The notes under the pieces are model-generated. The model did not search any database. It had not been told where the DNA came from and worked only from the letters and a program-made list of their open reading frames with translations. A program made the position numbers and the translations under genes. Source: Bacteroidales bacterium (GTDB lineage: Bacteria; Bacteroidota; Bacteroidia; Bacteroidales; Bacteroidaceae). Taken from it: a DNA stretch of 32,324 nt. The DNA is taken from the NCBI GenBank assembly GCA_029218405.1, contig JAQXRG010000093.1:1-32324 (forward strand), read 5' to 3'. Shown piece by piece: positions 15,222-22,971 of this stretch (position 1 is its first letter; each line of letters begins with the position of its first letter).

Positions 15222-16382
15222 ATGGGAGAATTCATCAGTTTCCTGCAGAACAACCTGGCCGACTTCTGGACCTACACCGGCATGCACAACGCCACCGTAG
15301 GCCACCTCGTGATGATACTGGTGGGCATCGTGTTCATCTATCTCGCGGTCGCCAAGGAATTTGAGCCGATGCTGCTCATCCCCATCGGCTTCGGTATGCT
15401 TATCGGCAACATTCCCTTCAACATGGAGGCCGGCCTGAAGGTGGGCATCTACGAGGAGGGCTCGGTGCTCAATATCCTCTACCAGGGCGTGACCTCGGGC
15501 TGGTACCCGCCGCTCATCTTCCTCGGCATCGGGGCGATGACGGACTTCTCCGCCCTGATCTCGAACCCTAAGCTGATGCTCATCGGAGCCGCCGCACAGT
15601 TCGGCATCTTCGGGGCCTACATGATTGCCCTCACCTTGGGCTTCGACCCCATGCAGGCAGGCGCCATCGGCATCATCGGCGGAGCGGACGGCCCCACGGC
15701 CATCTTCCTCTCGTCGAAGCTGGCCCCGAACCTGATGGGTGCCATCGCCGTGTCGGCCTACTCGTACATGGCGCTGGTGCCGGTCATCCAGCCGCCCATC
15801 ATGCGCGCGCTGACCACGAAGAAGGAACGCCTCATCCGCATGAAGGCCCCACGTGCCGTGTCGCACACGGAGAAGGTGATGTTCCCCATCGTGGGCCTGC
15901 TGCTCACCTGCTTCCTCGTTCCTTCCGGCCTGCCGCTGCTGGGGATGCTGTTCTTCGGTAACCTGCTGAAGGAAAGCGGTGTGACCCGCCGTCTGGCCGA
16001 GACCGCCCGTGGCCCGCTGATTGACACCATCACCATCCTGCTGGGATTGACGGTGGGTGCCTCTACCCAGGCTTCGGAGTTCCTGACCTTGGACTCCATC
16101 CTCATCTTCGGTCTGGGTGCGTTGTCGTTTGTCATCGCCACCACCTCGGGCGTGCTCTTCGTGAAGCTGTTCAACCTGGTATTGCCCAAGGACAACCAGA
16201 TTAACCCGCTCATCGGCAATGCCGGCGTATCCGCCGTGCCCGACTCGGCCCGCATCTCGCAGGTGATCGGTCTGGAATACGACCCACGCAACTACCTGCT
16301 CATGCACGCCATGGGTCCGAACGTGGCGGGTGTCATCGGCTCTGCCGTAGCCGCCGGTATCCTGCTGGGCTTCCTGCTGTAA
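15222..16382 (+). CDS. mmdB: Na+-translocating decarboxylase beta subunit
   Basis: 386 residues of mostly hydrophobic sequence with about nine to eleven membrane segments. The family-defining G-G-A-D-G-P-T-A (D156, the Na+/carboxybiotin-coupling Asp by analogy with OadB) and the late G-N-A-G-V-S-A-V-P-D-S-A-R and G-P-N-V-A-G-V motifs are present. It decarboxylates carboxybiotin and pumps Na+ out of the cell. The operon order mce-mmdA-gamma-mmdC-mmdB ends here and is followed by a strong terminator. Confidence 0.95.
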   Translation: MGEFISFLQNNLADFWTYTGMHNATVGHLVMILVGIVFIYLAVAKEFEPMLLIPIGFGMLIGNIPFNMEAGLKVGIYEEGSVLNILYQGVTSGWYPPLIFLGIGAMTDFSALISNPKLMLIGAAAQFGIFGAYMIALTLGFDPMQAGAIGIIGGADGPTAIFLSSKLAPNLMGAIAVSAYSYMALVPVIQPPIMRALTTKKERLIRMKAPRAVSHTEKVMFPIVGLLLTCFLVPSGLPLLGMLFFGNLLKESGVTRRLAETARGPLIDTITILLGLTVGASTQASEFLTLDSILIFGLGALSFVIATTSGVLFVKLFNLVLPKDNQINPLIGNAGVSAVPDSARISQVIGLEYDPRNYLLMHAMGPNVAGVIGSAVAAGILLGFLL

Positions 16383-16410
16383 GCCCACGGACTATAGCTA
16401 TCTCATTATG

Positions 16411-16445
16411 GCCAAGGCTGTCGGAAGACAGCCTTGGCCTTTTTT
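16411..16445 (+). terminator. Strong intrinsic terminator of the methylmalonyl-CoA operon
   Basis: GGCCAAGGCTGTC, a GGAA loop and the exact complement form a 13-bp GC-rich stem, followed at once by five T. It works for the plus strand only, since no T-run exists on the other side; the convergent GH31 gene ends 2 bp further on. Confidence 0.92.
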
Positions 16446-16446
16446 G

Positions 16447-19400
16447 TCACTTCACCTCATCGCAACGCTTCTCGTTCAGGTCCTTGTCCACCAGGATGAT
16501 GTCCTTCACCGGCAGGTTCACCTGCAGCGACTGCCGGGCCTTGAAGCGGATGACCATCAGGTCGGCATCGCCTTCGAGGAACTCCTGCCAGCCGATGTTG
16601 ACGAAGGTAGGATAGAGTGCCTTCTGGCCGTTGGAATGCAGGCGGTCATAGGTCAGGTTGCGCATATACTTCATGCCCTTGGCCTCGATGCCGACATATT
16701 CCAGCTGCTGTGCGTCGTAAGGCAAGGCGAAGCTCAGCGCGTTGACCGAACGGAGTCCCTTGCCGGATACCCGCAACTCGAACTCCTCGCCTGCCTGTAC
16801 GAAGGTCTTCGACACCACCACGGACAACTCACCGTCCACCGTCGGCACCTGACTGCCGCTCACGCCCCCTTCCAGCTCTACCGCTACGGTGGAGATGTCG
16901 TAAGCGTCGATCAGGCCGTTCTCGTTCAGGTCGCCCTTGCTGATATAGCCCTCGAAGTCCTTGTCGCCCCGACGCAGCCCCGTGTAGTTCATGTACGAAG
17001 TGAGGTCGTTCTCATCGACGGCCTTGTCCTGGTTGATGTCGCCGGGGATGAAGCTCTCCGTACCCGGAACACGGAAGACATACAGCTCGCGGCCTGAACC
17101 GTAGCCACCCTTGGCCTCGGTGACAGACAGCTTGACGTAACGGGCCAGCGGACGTTCCTTGAACCAGAAGGTCTTGGGGTCGATGCCCGTCCAGTCGAAG
17201 GTGCCCGCCTCGGTCCAGGTGACCTTGTCGAGACTGTAATAGACGGTTCCCTTGCCCAGCGTGCCGTTGCCACCGTCCAGACGGGGCAGGTACTGGAACT
17301 TGTCGAGCTGGCTGACACACTTGGTATCGACCACCAGGTCGAACGGAACGGCGGTCTTGCCCCACTCGGTGTGCCACATGTCGGTCTCGTCGAAATTGAA
17401 GAAGCGGTTCAGCCGCATGCCACGCTGGTCGGTGCAGGTGGTCATGCCCCGCATGTTGTGGATGGCGAACTCCAAGGGGTCGGACTTGGTCGTGACACGG
17501 ACCTCCGTCCAGTCGGACGCACCGGCGGCATTGACGGCCCGCACCTGCAGGGTGTAGGAGGTTTCGGGCGACAAATCGGGAATCAGCAGACGGGTGTCAC
17601 GGATTGTGCTGTAGGTCATCCCCTGGAAGGCAATCTCATAATAGTCGGCTTCCGGCACTGCCTCCCAGGAAGGGGTGACGGCATACGCCTGGATGTCCTC
17701 GGCGGCCACCTGTGCCTTGGGAGCGGTGAGGGCACCGGTCTTCTGCAGCAAGGCATCGGCAGGAGCGTAGGCGAAGCCGGCCAACTGCAGCCGCACCTCC
17801 TCGGCAGTGATGTCGGTGGCGCCCACCTTGACATGCAGCAAGGGGTTCTTCACCACCTTCAGCGCCGCCATCTCGGTACCGGGAGTCGAGAAGCGGTTCA
17901 GCTCGGGAGCCGCCTCGTAGAAATAGACATTCTCGCCCTGCTTCAGCGCTTCGAGCGAATGGACAGGCGTGAGCTTCACCTTCCTGCCGCCCACCAGCAC
18001 GGTGACTTTCTTGGGTGCCGCCGTGACGTTGACCCGGAAGACCGTGGCCTTGCGGGTCTCCATGCCGGCAAAGGAGCCTTGGGTGGGCTCCACGGTGATG
18101 TCCACCTTGTCGCCTGCCTGCACGGAGGTGATGCGCGTGGTGGCGGACTCGCCCCGCAGGTAGGCCTGCGACACGCCGTCATCGTCGTATTCGGTAAACT
18201 CGGAAACGCCGTAGGGATAGAGCTCGTAACAGCGTGTGCCGCGGTCCCAATCCTTGGGCTGGTTGTGCGCCTTCGTCACTGGGAGGATGGCTCCCTGACG
18301 GATGAAGAAGGGAAGCTTCCAGAGCGGCGCGTCGTAGTTGTTGAGGATGCGGTCTCCCTCATAGACCTGTCCCGTGAAGTAGTCCACCCACTTGCCTTCG
18401 GGCAGGTAGATGTGGTCGCGCACGTCGTTGCCCTGCTCGTCCATGCGCGTGGCCTGGTAGATGGGGGCCACAAGGAGGAACGGGCCGTAGAGGTACTGGT
18501 AGCGCGTGGCGGTGCCAAGGGTGAAGGGGGTGGCCTTGTCGAGGAACATGGCCCGCATCATGGGCTGTCCGTCAATGGCCTCGTGCGCGATGCTGTAGGC
18601 GTAGGGCATGAGCTCAGACTTCAGTTTGAGGTACCAGCGGTTGATGGAGGCGGCGGGCTCGCCGAGGATGTGGGGATACTTGGGATTGGAGCCCCATCCG
18701 TCCATGTTGAGCTGCATCGGCGTAAAGGTCTTCCACTGGAAGTCGCGCACGTTGACAGGCACGTTCTGTCCGCCGAAGATACCGTCCATGTCGGAGGTGA
18801 TGTTCGGCTGTCCGGAAAGTCCGGAACCGATATACGTGGGGATGTGGAAACGAATGTACTCCCACTCGCCGCCGGTCTGGTCGCCCGACCAGATGGTGGC
18901 GTAGCGCTGGGTGCCCGCCCATCCGTCGAGGGAGATGATGAAGGGACGCGCGTCATTGCCATAGTACGGCATGATCTGGGCCACGTCGGCCACCCCGTTC
19001 AGTCCGAAGGAATAGCCGTCGCCCACCCAGGCCACGTCGGTCTTGAGCACCCGCACGCCCGCGTCGCGGACCTCCTTCACGATGTCGCGCTGCAACAGGG
19101 CCTCGATGCCTTTCTTGGGATGAAGGTCCGACTGGGTCCAGAGCCCAATCTCCACGCCGCGCTGCCGGGCATAGTCGCCCAGTTCCTTCAGGTTCTGCAC
19201 GTTGCCATCGAGGGTGGCCATCTGGCCATACCCCGCCCCGTAGCCGTCGTTGGGCAGCAGCCAGCCGAAAGGCATGTCGTGGGCGGCGTAACGGTCGATG
19301 ACGGCGCGGGCGGAGAACTGGTAGTTGTTCTTCTCGCCGTTGAGCGACTCCTTGGTGCCGCCGTTGTCCTTCTGGCTTTCCTTGTATTTCTTGCCGTCCT

Positions 19401-20331
19401 CAAAGAGGATTCCTTTCTCGTCTTCCTTCCAGTAGTCGCGGTTGTAGGCGTTGAGGTGCCCCTCGTAGAACCCGAACTTGGGCAGCAGCACCGGATGACC
19501 GGTGAGCTGGTAGAAGTCGTTGAGCAAGGCCACCGGCGTCTCGTCCACCATGAGGAACACGTCGAGGTACGTGTCGTCGTGCGAGAGGACCACCTCGCCG
19601 GCCCGAGTGGCGCCAAAGTCGTAATGGCCCTGGGCAAAGGTATGCCACATCAATCCGTAACCGGCTGTGGACCAATAGAAAGGCGTGGGCGACGCCACAC
19701 CGCCGTCGGTCCACTGGTTCGTGTTGACAATCTTGATTTTCTTTCCCTTGTGCGAGAAGCGGCCGTTCTGCACACCTCCGCCGTAGAAGTACTCGTCGGT
19801 CTGCTCGGCCAGCCGCAAGGTGACGCGACGCTGGTCGAACTCGGGAGCGGCGGTAGCGGCAGCCACCTCCCGTCCGGTGCGCTTGTCGGTGAGGGCAAAC
19901 CGGGAAGTCCGCTTGTCGATGTCCACCCGCAATACATCAGTCTCGATGGTGATGCGTCCGTCGGTGTCGGTCAGCTGAAGCTGTCCCACCTCCTTACGGG
20001 GTTGGTCCACCAGAATCTGTGCGGGCGGAACAGCCTCCGGATTCCGCACGATGCCTCCCTGGGGGTCCTGGAAGAGGCGGAAGATGTTCTCGCCGTAGAA
20101 GTCGAGCGTGGCCCGCTGCTGGTCGGCGTAAATGAGTTCGATGGTGGTAGGGTTCATGCGCACGGCACCGGTGATGGGTGCCGTGGAACGCTGCGTGTCC
20201 TGCTGCTGGGCGGCAGACAGGGAGGCGGCCTCCGAAGGACCGGCCGCTGTGGTAGGGGTAACTGCCGCAATCGGCATCGCCGCTGTGGCGAGGCAAAGAA
20301 CAGTGGCCCACTGCTGATGGTTCCGTTTCAT
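16447..20331 (-). CDS. Secreted multi-domain GH31 glycosidase with dockerin and cohesin-like modules
   Basis: 1294 residues. A signal peptide (about 1-30, no lipobox) leads to the GH31 N-terminal beta domain (about 55-280). The catalytic barrel (about 285-600) has the nucleophile motif V-L-K-T-D-V-A-W (D432) and acid/base motif W-S-G-D-Q (D484). Next come GH31 C-terminal beta domains (600-830), an FN3 domain (about 880-950) and a discoidin/CBM32-like domain (950-1090). A dockerin with two intact Ca-binding repeats (D-I-N-Q-D-K-A-V-D, D-L-N-E-N-G-L-I-D; 1097-1150) and a cohesin-like C-terminus (1165-1294) complete it. The nucleophile motif lacks the W-x-D-M-N-E of alpha-glucosidases. The motif and module order recall bacterial GH31 alpha-N-acetylgalactosaminidases acting on mucin-type O-glycans; that specificity is inference, and alpha-glucosidase or alpha-xylosidase remains possible. 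Confidence 0.88.
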   Translation of the reverse strand: MKRNHQQWATVLCLATAAMPIAAVTPTTAAGPSEAASLSAAQQQDTQRSTAPITGAVRMNPTTIELIYADQQRATLDFYGENIFRLFQDPQGGIVRNPEAVPPAQILVDQPRKEVGQLQLTDTDGRITIETDVLRVDIDKRTSRFALTDKRTGREVAAATAAPEFDQRRVTLRLAEQTDEYFYGGGVQNGRFSHKGKKIKIVNTNQWTDGGVASPTPFYWSTAGYGLMWHTFAQGHYDFGATRAGEVVLSHDDTYLDVFLMVDETPVALLNDFYQLTGHPVLLPKFGFYEGHLNAYNRDYWKEDEKGILFEDGKKYKESQKDNGGTKESLNGEKNNYQFSARAVIDRYAAHDMPFGWLLPNDGYGAGYGQMATLDGNVQNLKELGDYARQRGVEIGLWTQSDLHPKKGIEALLQRDIVKEVRDAGVRVLKTDVAWVGDGYSFGLNGVADVAQIMPYYGNDARPFIISLDGWAGTQRYATIWSGDQTGGEWEYIRFHIPTYIGSGLSGQPNITSDMDGIFGGQNVPVNVRDFQWKTFTPMQLNMDGWGSNPKYPHILGEPAASINRWYLKLKSELMPYAYSIAHEAIDGQPMMRAMFLDKATPFTLGTATRYQYLYGPFLLVAPIYQATRMDEQGNDVRDHIYLPEGKWVDYFTGQVYEGDRILNNYDAPLWKLPFFIRQGAILPVTKAHNQPKDWDRGTRCYELYPYGVSEFTEYDDDGVSQAYLRGESATTRITSVQAGDKVDITVEPTQGSFAGMETRKATVFRVNVTAAPKKVTVLVGGRKVKLTPVHSLEALKQGENVYFYEAAPELNRFSTPGTEMAALKVVKNPLLHVKVGATDITAEEVRLQLAGFAYAPADALLQKTGALTAPKAQVAAEDIQAYAVTPSWEAVPEADYYEIAFQGMTYSTIRDTRLLIPDLSPETSYTLQVRAVNAAGASDWTEVRVTTKSDPLEFAIHNMRGMTTCTDQRGMRLNRFFNFDETDMWHTEWGKTAVPFDLVVDTKCVSQLDKFQYLPRLDGGNGTLGKGTVYYSLDKVTWTEAGTFDWTGIDPKTFWFKERPLARYVKLSVTEAKGGYGSGRELYVFRVPGTESFIPGDINQDKAVDENDLTSYMNYTGLRRGDKDFEGYISKGDLNENGLIDAYDISTVAVELEGGVSGSQVPTVDGELSVVVSKTFVQAGEEFELRVSGKGLRSVNALSFALPYDAQQLEYVGIEAKGMKYMRNLTYDRLHSNGQKALYPTFVNIGWQEFLEGDADLMVIRFKARQSLQVNLPVKDIILVDKDLNEKRCDEVK

Positions 20332-20365
20332 GGATAAGAATATTTAATTAAGGTACAACTTTAGG

Positions 20366-20396
20366 CAAAAGTAGTGAATTATTCCGAGCTTTCCAA
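20366..20396 (-). promoter_or_regulatory. Promoter of the GH31 gene, inside the queH end
   Basis: On the minus strand TTGG (20393-20396) and TACTTTTG (20366-20373) are exactly 19 nt apart, a close match to the Bacteroidetes promoter. The -33 part lies within the last codons of queH and the -7 box is 5 bp past the queH stop. The predicted leader is about 30 nt. Confidence 0.7.
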
Positions 20397-20972
20397 CTTC
20401 CGGCAGCTGAACTCGCAGCCGCAATACTGCTGGTTGTAGAAGCCATACTCCTTGATGATGGCCACCCGCCGCTCGCTGAGCCCTCCCTTGCGCCAGTTCT
20501 GCTCCCACCACACCACATCGGGGTAAGGCGAAACGGCCTGACGGCCCGCCTCGTTGATCTGCTCTAAGCTCTTCCAGCGCGAAGAGGCCAAGGTCGTGGT
20601 GATGAGGGAGAAGCCGTGCTCGTGGGCGTAGCGGGCCGTAGCTTGCAGACGCATCCGGAAGCACTGCAGGCAGCGTCCTCCCCGTTCCGGCTCGTCCTCC
20701 AGTCCACGCACGGCCTGCAGCCAGGCGGCATGGTCGTAGTCGGCGTCCACGATGTCGAGTCCCAGTGACTGGGCGTAGCGGGTACACTCGTTCTTGCGGA
20801 TGAGGTATTCCTCCTCGGGATAGATGTTGGGATTGCAGTAGTAGATGACGGGACGCACGCCGTGCTGCAGCAGGCACTCGATGATGGCCGACGAGCAGGG
20901 AGCGCAACAGGTGTGGAGCAGCACCTTCTCGGCACCGCCGGGCACTTGGAATTCCCATTTCGGTTTCTTCAT
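20379..20972 (-). CDS. queH: Epoxyqueuosine reductase QueH
   Basis: 197 residues from the ATG at 20972; longer frames run inside the upstream gene. The QueH (former DUF208) cysteine motifs are all present: H-T-C-C-A-P-C-S near the N-terminus, C-L-Q-C-F-R-M-R-L in the middle, and Y-C-G-C-E-F-S-C near the C-terminus, which bind a 4Fe-4S cluster and a second metal site. It reduces epoxyqueuosine to queuosine in tRNAs with a GUN anticodon. It overlaps the GNAT gene by 4 bp (ATGA), so the two are translationally coupled. Confidence 0.94.
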   Translation of the reverse strand: MKKPKWEFQVPGGAEKVLLHTCCAPCSSAIIECLLQHGVRPVIYYCNPNIYPEEEYLIRKNECTRYAQSLGLDIVDADYDHAAWLQAVRGLEDEPERGGRCLQCFRMRLQATARYAHEHGFSLITTTLASSRWKSLEQINEAGRQAVSPYPDVVWWEQNWRKGGLSERRVAIIKEYGFYNQQYCGCEFSCRKLESSE

Positions 20973-21511
20973 CGCGCACCTCCTTCCGTACGGACAGTGT
21001 CCGGCAGCGGACCGGCTTCGGCCACCCGCTGGTAGGCGATGCGGGGAGTGCCGTTGGCCACATACACGATGCCGCAACGGCGGAAACCGCACCGCTCGGC
21101 CAGCCGCTGCATCACGAGGTTGTCGGCATGCGTGTCGATGCGGAGGTTGCCGCAACGCCGGGCGCACCAGTCGATGCAGACCGCTCCGATGCCCTTCACC
21201 GTGCCGTCGGAAGCCAACCGGTGGATGACCCAGTAGGGCTCGTCGTTGAGCCATTGCCCGTCATCGATGCGGTCGTAGAATGGGTCGGGACTGGGCAAGA
21301 AGCAGAAGGTGGCCACTGTCCTGCCCTCAGGGGTGCGGCAGACGTAGCAATGCCCTTCGCGAATCTCGCGCTCGATGTACTCCCGCTGCGGATAGCCGTT
21401 GATCCACTGGTGAGGATTGCCCGATGCAGCCATGAAGCGCCGGGCATGGTCGAATATCTCCATCAGGCGGTCCAGGTCTTGCAGTTCCGCCTTGCGAATT
21501 TCTAATTCCAT
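20969..21511 (-). CDS. GNAT-family N-acetyltransferase
   Basis: 180 residues from the ATG at 21511; the frame extends upstream to a TTG at 21541, but that overlaps the likely promoter. The ATG follows AAGGA by 1-2 nt. The sequence begins I-R-K-A-E-L-Q-D-L-D-R-L-M-E-I and has the GNAT core: V-A-T-F-C-F-L, W-V-I-H-R-L-A-S-D-G-T-V-K-G-I-G, R-I-D-T-H-A-D-N-L-V-M-Q-R-L-A-E-R-C-G-F. The substrate is unknown. It shares a transcript with queH. Confidence 0.88.
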   Translation of the reverse strand: MELEIRKAELQDLDRLMEIFDHARRFMAASGNPHQWINGYPQREYIEREIREGHCYVCRTPEGRTVATFCFLPSPDPFYDRIDDGQWLNDEPYWVIHRLASDGTVKGIGAVCIDWCARRCGNLRIDTHADNLVMQRLAERCGFRRCGIVYVANGTPRIAYQRVAEAGPLPDTVRTEGGAR

Positions 21512-21598
21512 TTCCTTGTTATTTGGGGTTTGCAAGGGCAAAAGTACGGCTTTTCCCAGAAAAATGAAGGATTTTCCGAAAATATTTCGGAAAACGCT

Positions 21599-21629
21599 TG
21601 CGGGATTCGAAAAAAGCCCTTACCTTTGC
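21599..21629 (+). promoter_or_regulatory. Promoter of tRNA-Ala
   Basis: TTGC at 21599-21602 and TACCTTTG at 21622-21629 are 19 nt apart, a textbook Bacteroidetes promoter, 33 bp before the mature 5' end of the tRNA. Confidence 0.75.
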
Positions 21630-21662
21630 AGCGCAATCCTAAAGAAAAGGATACTTGACAAT

Positions 21663-21736
21663 GGGGCATTAGCTCATCTGGCTAGAGCGTTTGACTGGCA
21701 GTCAAGAGGTGGCAGGTTCGAGTCCTGTATGCTCCA
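21663..21736 (+). tRNA. tRNA-Ala(GGC)
   Basis: A 74-nt cloverleaf folds fully. Acceptor GGGGCAT pairs with ATGCTCC, including the G3-U70 wobble that marks alanine tRNAs. The D arm is GCTC/GAGC, the anticodon stem TTTGA/TCAAG carries loop CTGGCAG (anticodon GGC), and the T arm is GCAGG/CCTGT with loop TTCGAGT. The discriminator base is A73; CCA is not encoded. The gene is alone, with its own promoter and terminator. Confidence 0.97.
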
Positions 21737-21749
21737 CACTCCGATTTTA

Positions 21750-21787
21750 AGCGTCTGACATTCCACAATGTCAGACGCTCTTTTTTT
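21750..21787 (+). terminator. Intrinsic terminator of tRNA-Ala
   Basis: AGCGTCTGACATT, a CCAC loop and the exact complement form a 13-bp stem, then C and seven T. It lies 13 bp past the tRNA 3' end. Confidence 0.95.
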
Positions 21788-21901
21788 AGCTGATTATTCC
21801 GGGCGCAACCCCCTTCCGGACTGTCCTTTCGAGGCCCAGTGACAATTGAGCGAGCCCCTTCCGGCCTACCGTCTTCCTCCGAGGGAAAGCGTTTCCTTCC
21901 C

Positions 21902-22762
21902 TCACCTCCAGTGCGCCTCGCGGTACTGTTGTGGGGTCATCCCCGCGTATTTCTTGAACAGTTTGTTGAAGTAAGAGCCGTCCTCGTAGCCCAGCCGGAG
22001 GGCGACCTGCTTGACGGAGCAGTCCGTGGTGACGAGCAGCAGCTCGGCCTCCTCCATCTTGCGGTTGACAAGGAACACGTTCGGGGTCTCCCCCACCTCT
22101 TTCTTGAATGTCCGGATGAAATGGTCCTTCGACATGCAGGCCAGTTCGGCCAACTCGTCCAGGTCGAGGGACTCGCCGATGTGCCGACGGATATGGACCA
22201 GCACCTGGCGGATGCGGCTGTCGGCCACGTCGGCACGCGGCGTGGCGTACTTCAGGAAGCGGGAGAGCAGGATGAAGAGAATGCCCCTCGACTCCACCTT
22301 GTCACAGAACGGACGGCGCACGTTGAGCTGGAAGTTGCTGACCAGCGTCTGCTGGTTGTCGTACGCCTCCGGATTGGAGCGCGGCAGCTTCAGGAAAGGA
22401 TTGAGATGGGCCAGCCGCTGCAGCAGCTCCAGGTCCTGCTGGCACGAAGCGACCTCGAAGGGCAAGTCCCACTCGTCGAGGATGCCCGCCCCCTCGTCCC
22501 GCTTCTCGTAGATGTGCAGGTAGTAGTGGGCGAACGTGGAGCCACAGACATAGTTGTGGGTCGTGAAGGCCGGTATGAAATACAGGTGACCGGGCGTGAC
22601 GGGATACTCGCCCGAAGGGAGCTGTACACTGGCCTCGCCCTCGGTGACTAAGTACAGACGGGCGAAAGGACTGCGCACGTTCTTCCAGTTCCAGTCGGCG
22701 TTGTGGTAGGCAAAGCCGACGTTCAGCGTGAACAGGTGCAGTTCGTCGATGGGGTAGTTCAT
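21902..22762 (-). CDS. AraC-family transcriptional regulator
   Basis: 286 residues. The N-terminal part is an AraC-type cupin-like sensing domain (F-A-R-L-Y-L-V-T-E-G-E-A; G-H-L-Y-F-I-P-A-F-T-T-H-N-Y). The C-terminal 100 residues hold two helix-turn-helix motifs, L-D-L-D-E-L-A-E-L-A-C-M-S-K-D-H-F-I-R-T-F-K and V-K-Q-V-A-L-R-L-G-Y-E-D-G-S-Y-F-N-K-L-F-K-K, ending M-T-P-Q-Q-Y-R. It diverges from the oxidoreductase/amidohydrolase operon, so it most likely senses that pathway's substrate and controls it. The ligand is unknown. Confidence 0.92.
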   Translation of the reverse strand: MNYPIDELHLFTLNVGFAYHNADWNWKNVRSPFARLYLVTEGEASVQLPSGEYPVTPGHLYFIPAFTTHNYVCGSTFAHYYLHIYEKRDEGAGILDEWDLPFEVASCQQDLELLQRLAHLNPFLKLPRSNPEAYDNQQTLVSNFQLNVRRPFCDKVESRGILFILLSRFLKYATPRADVADSRIRQVLVHIRRHIGESLDLDELAELACMSKDHFIRTFKKEVGETPNVFLVNRKMEEAELLLVTTDCSVKQVALRLGYEDGSYFNKLFKKYAGMTPQQYREAHWR

Positions 22763-22787
22763 GTCTTTCTTCGTAATTGGTACGGCG

Positions 22788-22795
22788 CAAAGATA
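22788..22795 (-). promoter_or_regulatory. -7 box of the AraC gene
   Basis: Reads TATCTTTG on the minus strand, 25 bp before the ATG at 22762; the next base is C, as usual for this class. No -33 TTG at standard spacing, which would fit an activated or autoregulated promoter. Confidence 0.5.
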
Positions 22796-22814
22796 GGAAA
22801 AGAAAGCGACAATC

Positions 22815-22878
22815 TACCGATGGTTACCGATTTTTTGTCCTCCTCACCGCCAGAATCCCTGCCAGGCAGGCAATCGGT
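22815..22878. promoter_or_regulatory. Candidate operator cluster between araC-type gene and operon
   Basis: TACCGAT occurs twice in direct order 10 bp apart (22815-22821, 22825-22831), and ATCGGT, its inverse, lies at 22873-22878. Between them is an inverted repeat CCTGCC-A-GGCAGG (22858-22870). The cluster lies upstream of both divergent promoters, where an AraC-type protein would bind. Role inferred from position and repetition. Confidence 0.45.
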
Positions 22879-22934
22879 CGAAATTCTCCCATTCCACGCC
22901 TGTATTTTCACACGCCCGTCCGCCGGAATCGGAC

Positions 22935-22942
22935 TATCTTTG
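22935..22942 (+). promoter_or_regulatory. -7 box of the aldo/keto reductase operon
   Basis: TATCTTTG followed by C, 30 bp before the ATG at 22972. No TTG at -33, again suggesting dependence on an activator. Confidence 0.5.
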
Positions 22943-22971
22943 CACGACAGAACCCATCTAATGAACAGACT

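Noticed and set aside
14892-16388. Long minus-strand open frame opposite mmdC-mmdB
   Set aside because: Composition is His/Glu/Gly/Arg-rich without motifs; the opposite strand encodes well-known decarboxylase subunits.
17371-20337. A 988-codon open frame antisense to the GH31 gene
   Set aside because: It is the mirror of a GC-rich coding sequence. The translation is rich in Gly, Val, His and Leu with no recognisable domain, and the GH31 frame is clearly real.
20379-21736. queH close to a tRNA gene as a functional link
   Set aside because: Queuosine is placed in tRNAs with GUN anticodons (Asp, Asn, His, Tyr), not in tRNA-Ala(GGC), and the genes are on opposite strands.
21663-21901. tRNA-Ala as an integration site of a mobile element
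   Set aside because: No integrase gene or duplicated tRNA 3' end is visible in the window.
21881-21903. GAGGGAA/TTCCCTC hairpin at the end of the AraC gene as a terminator
   Set aside because: The stem has 7 bp and a 9-nt loop, overlaps the stop codon and has no T-run on the minus strand.
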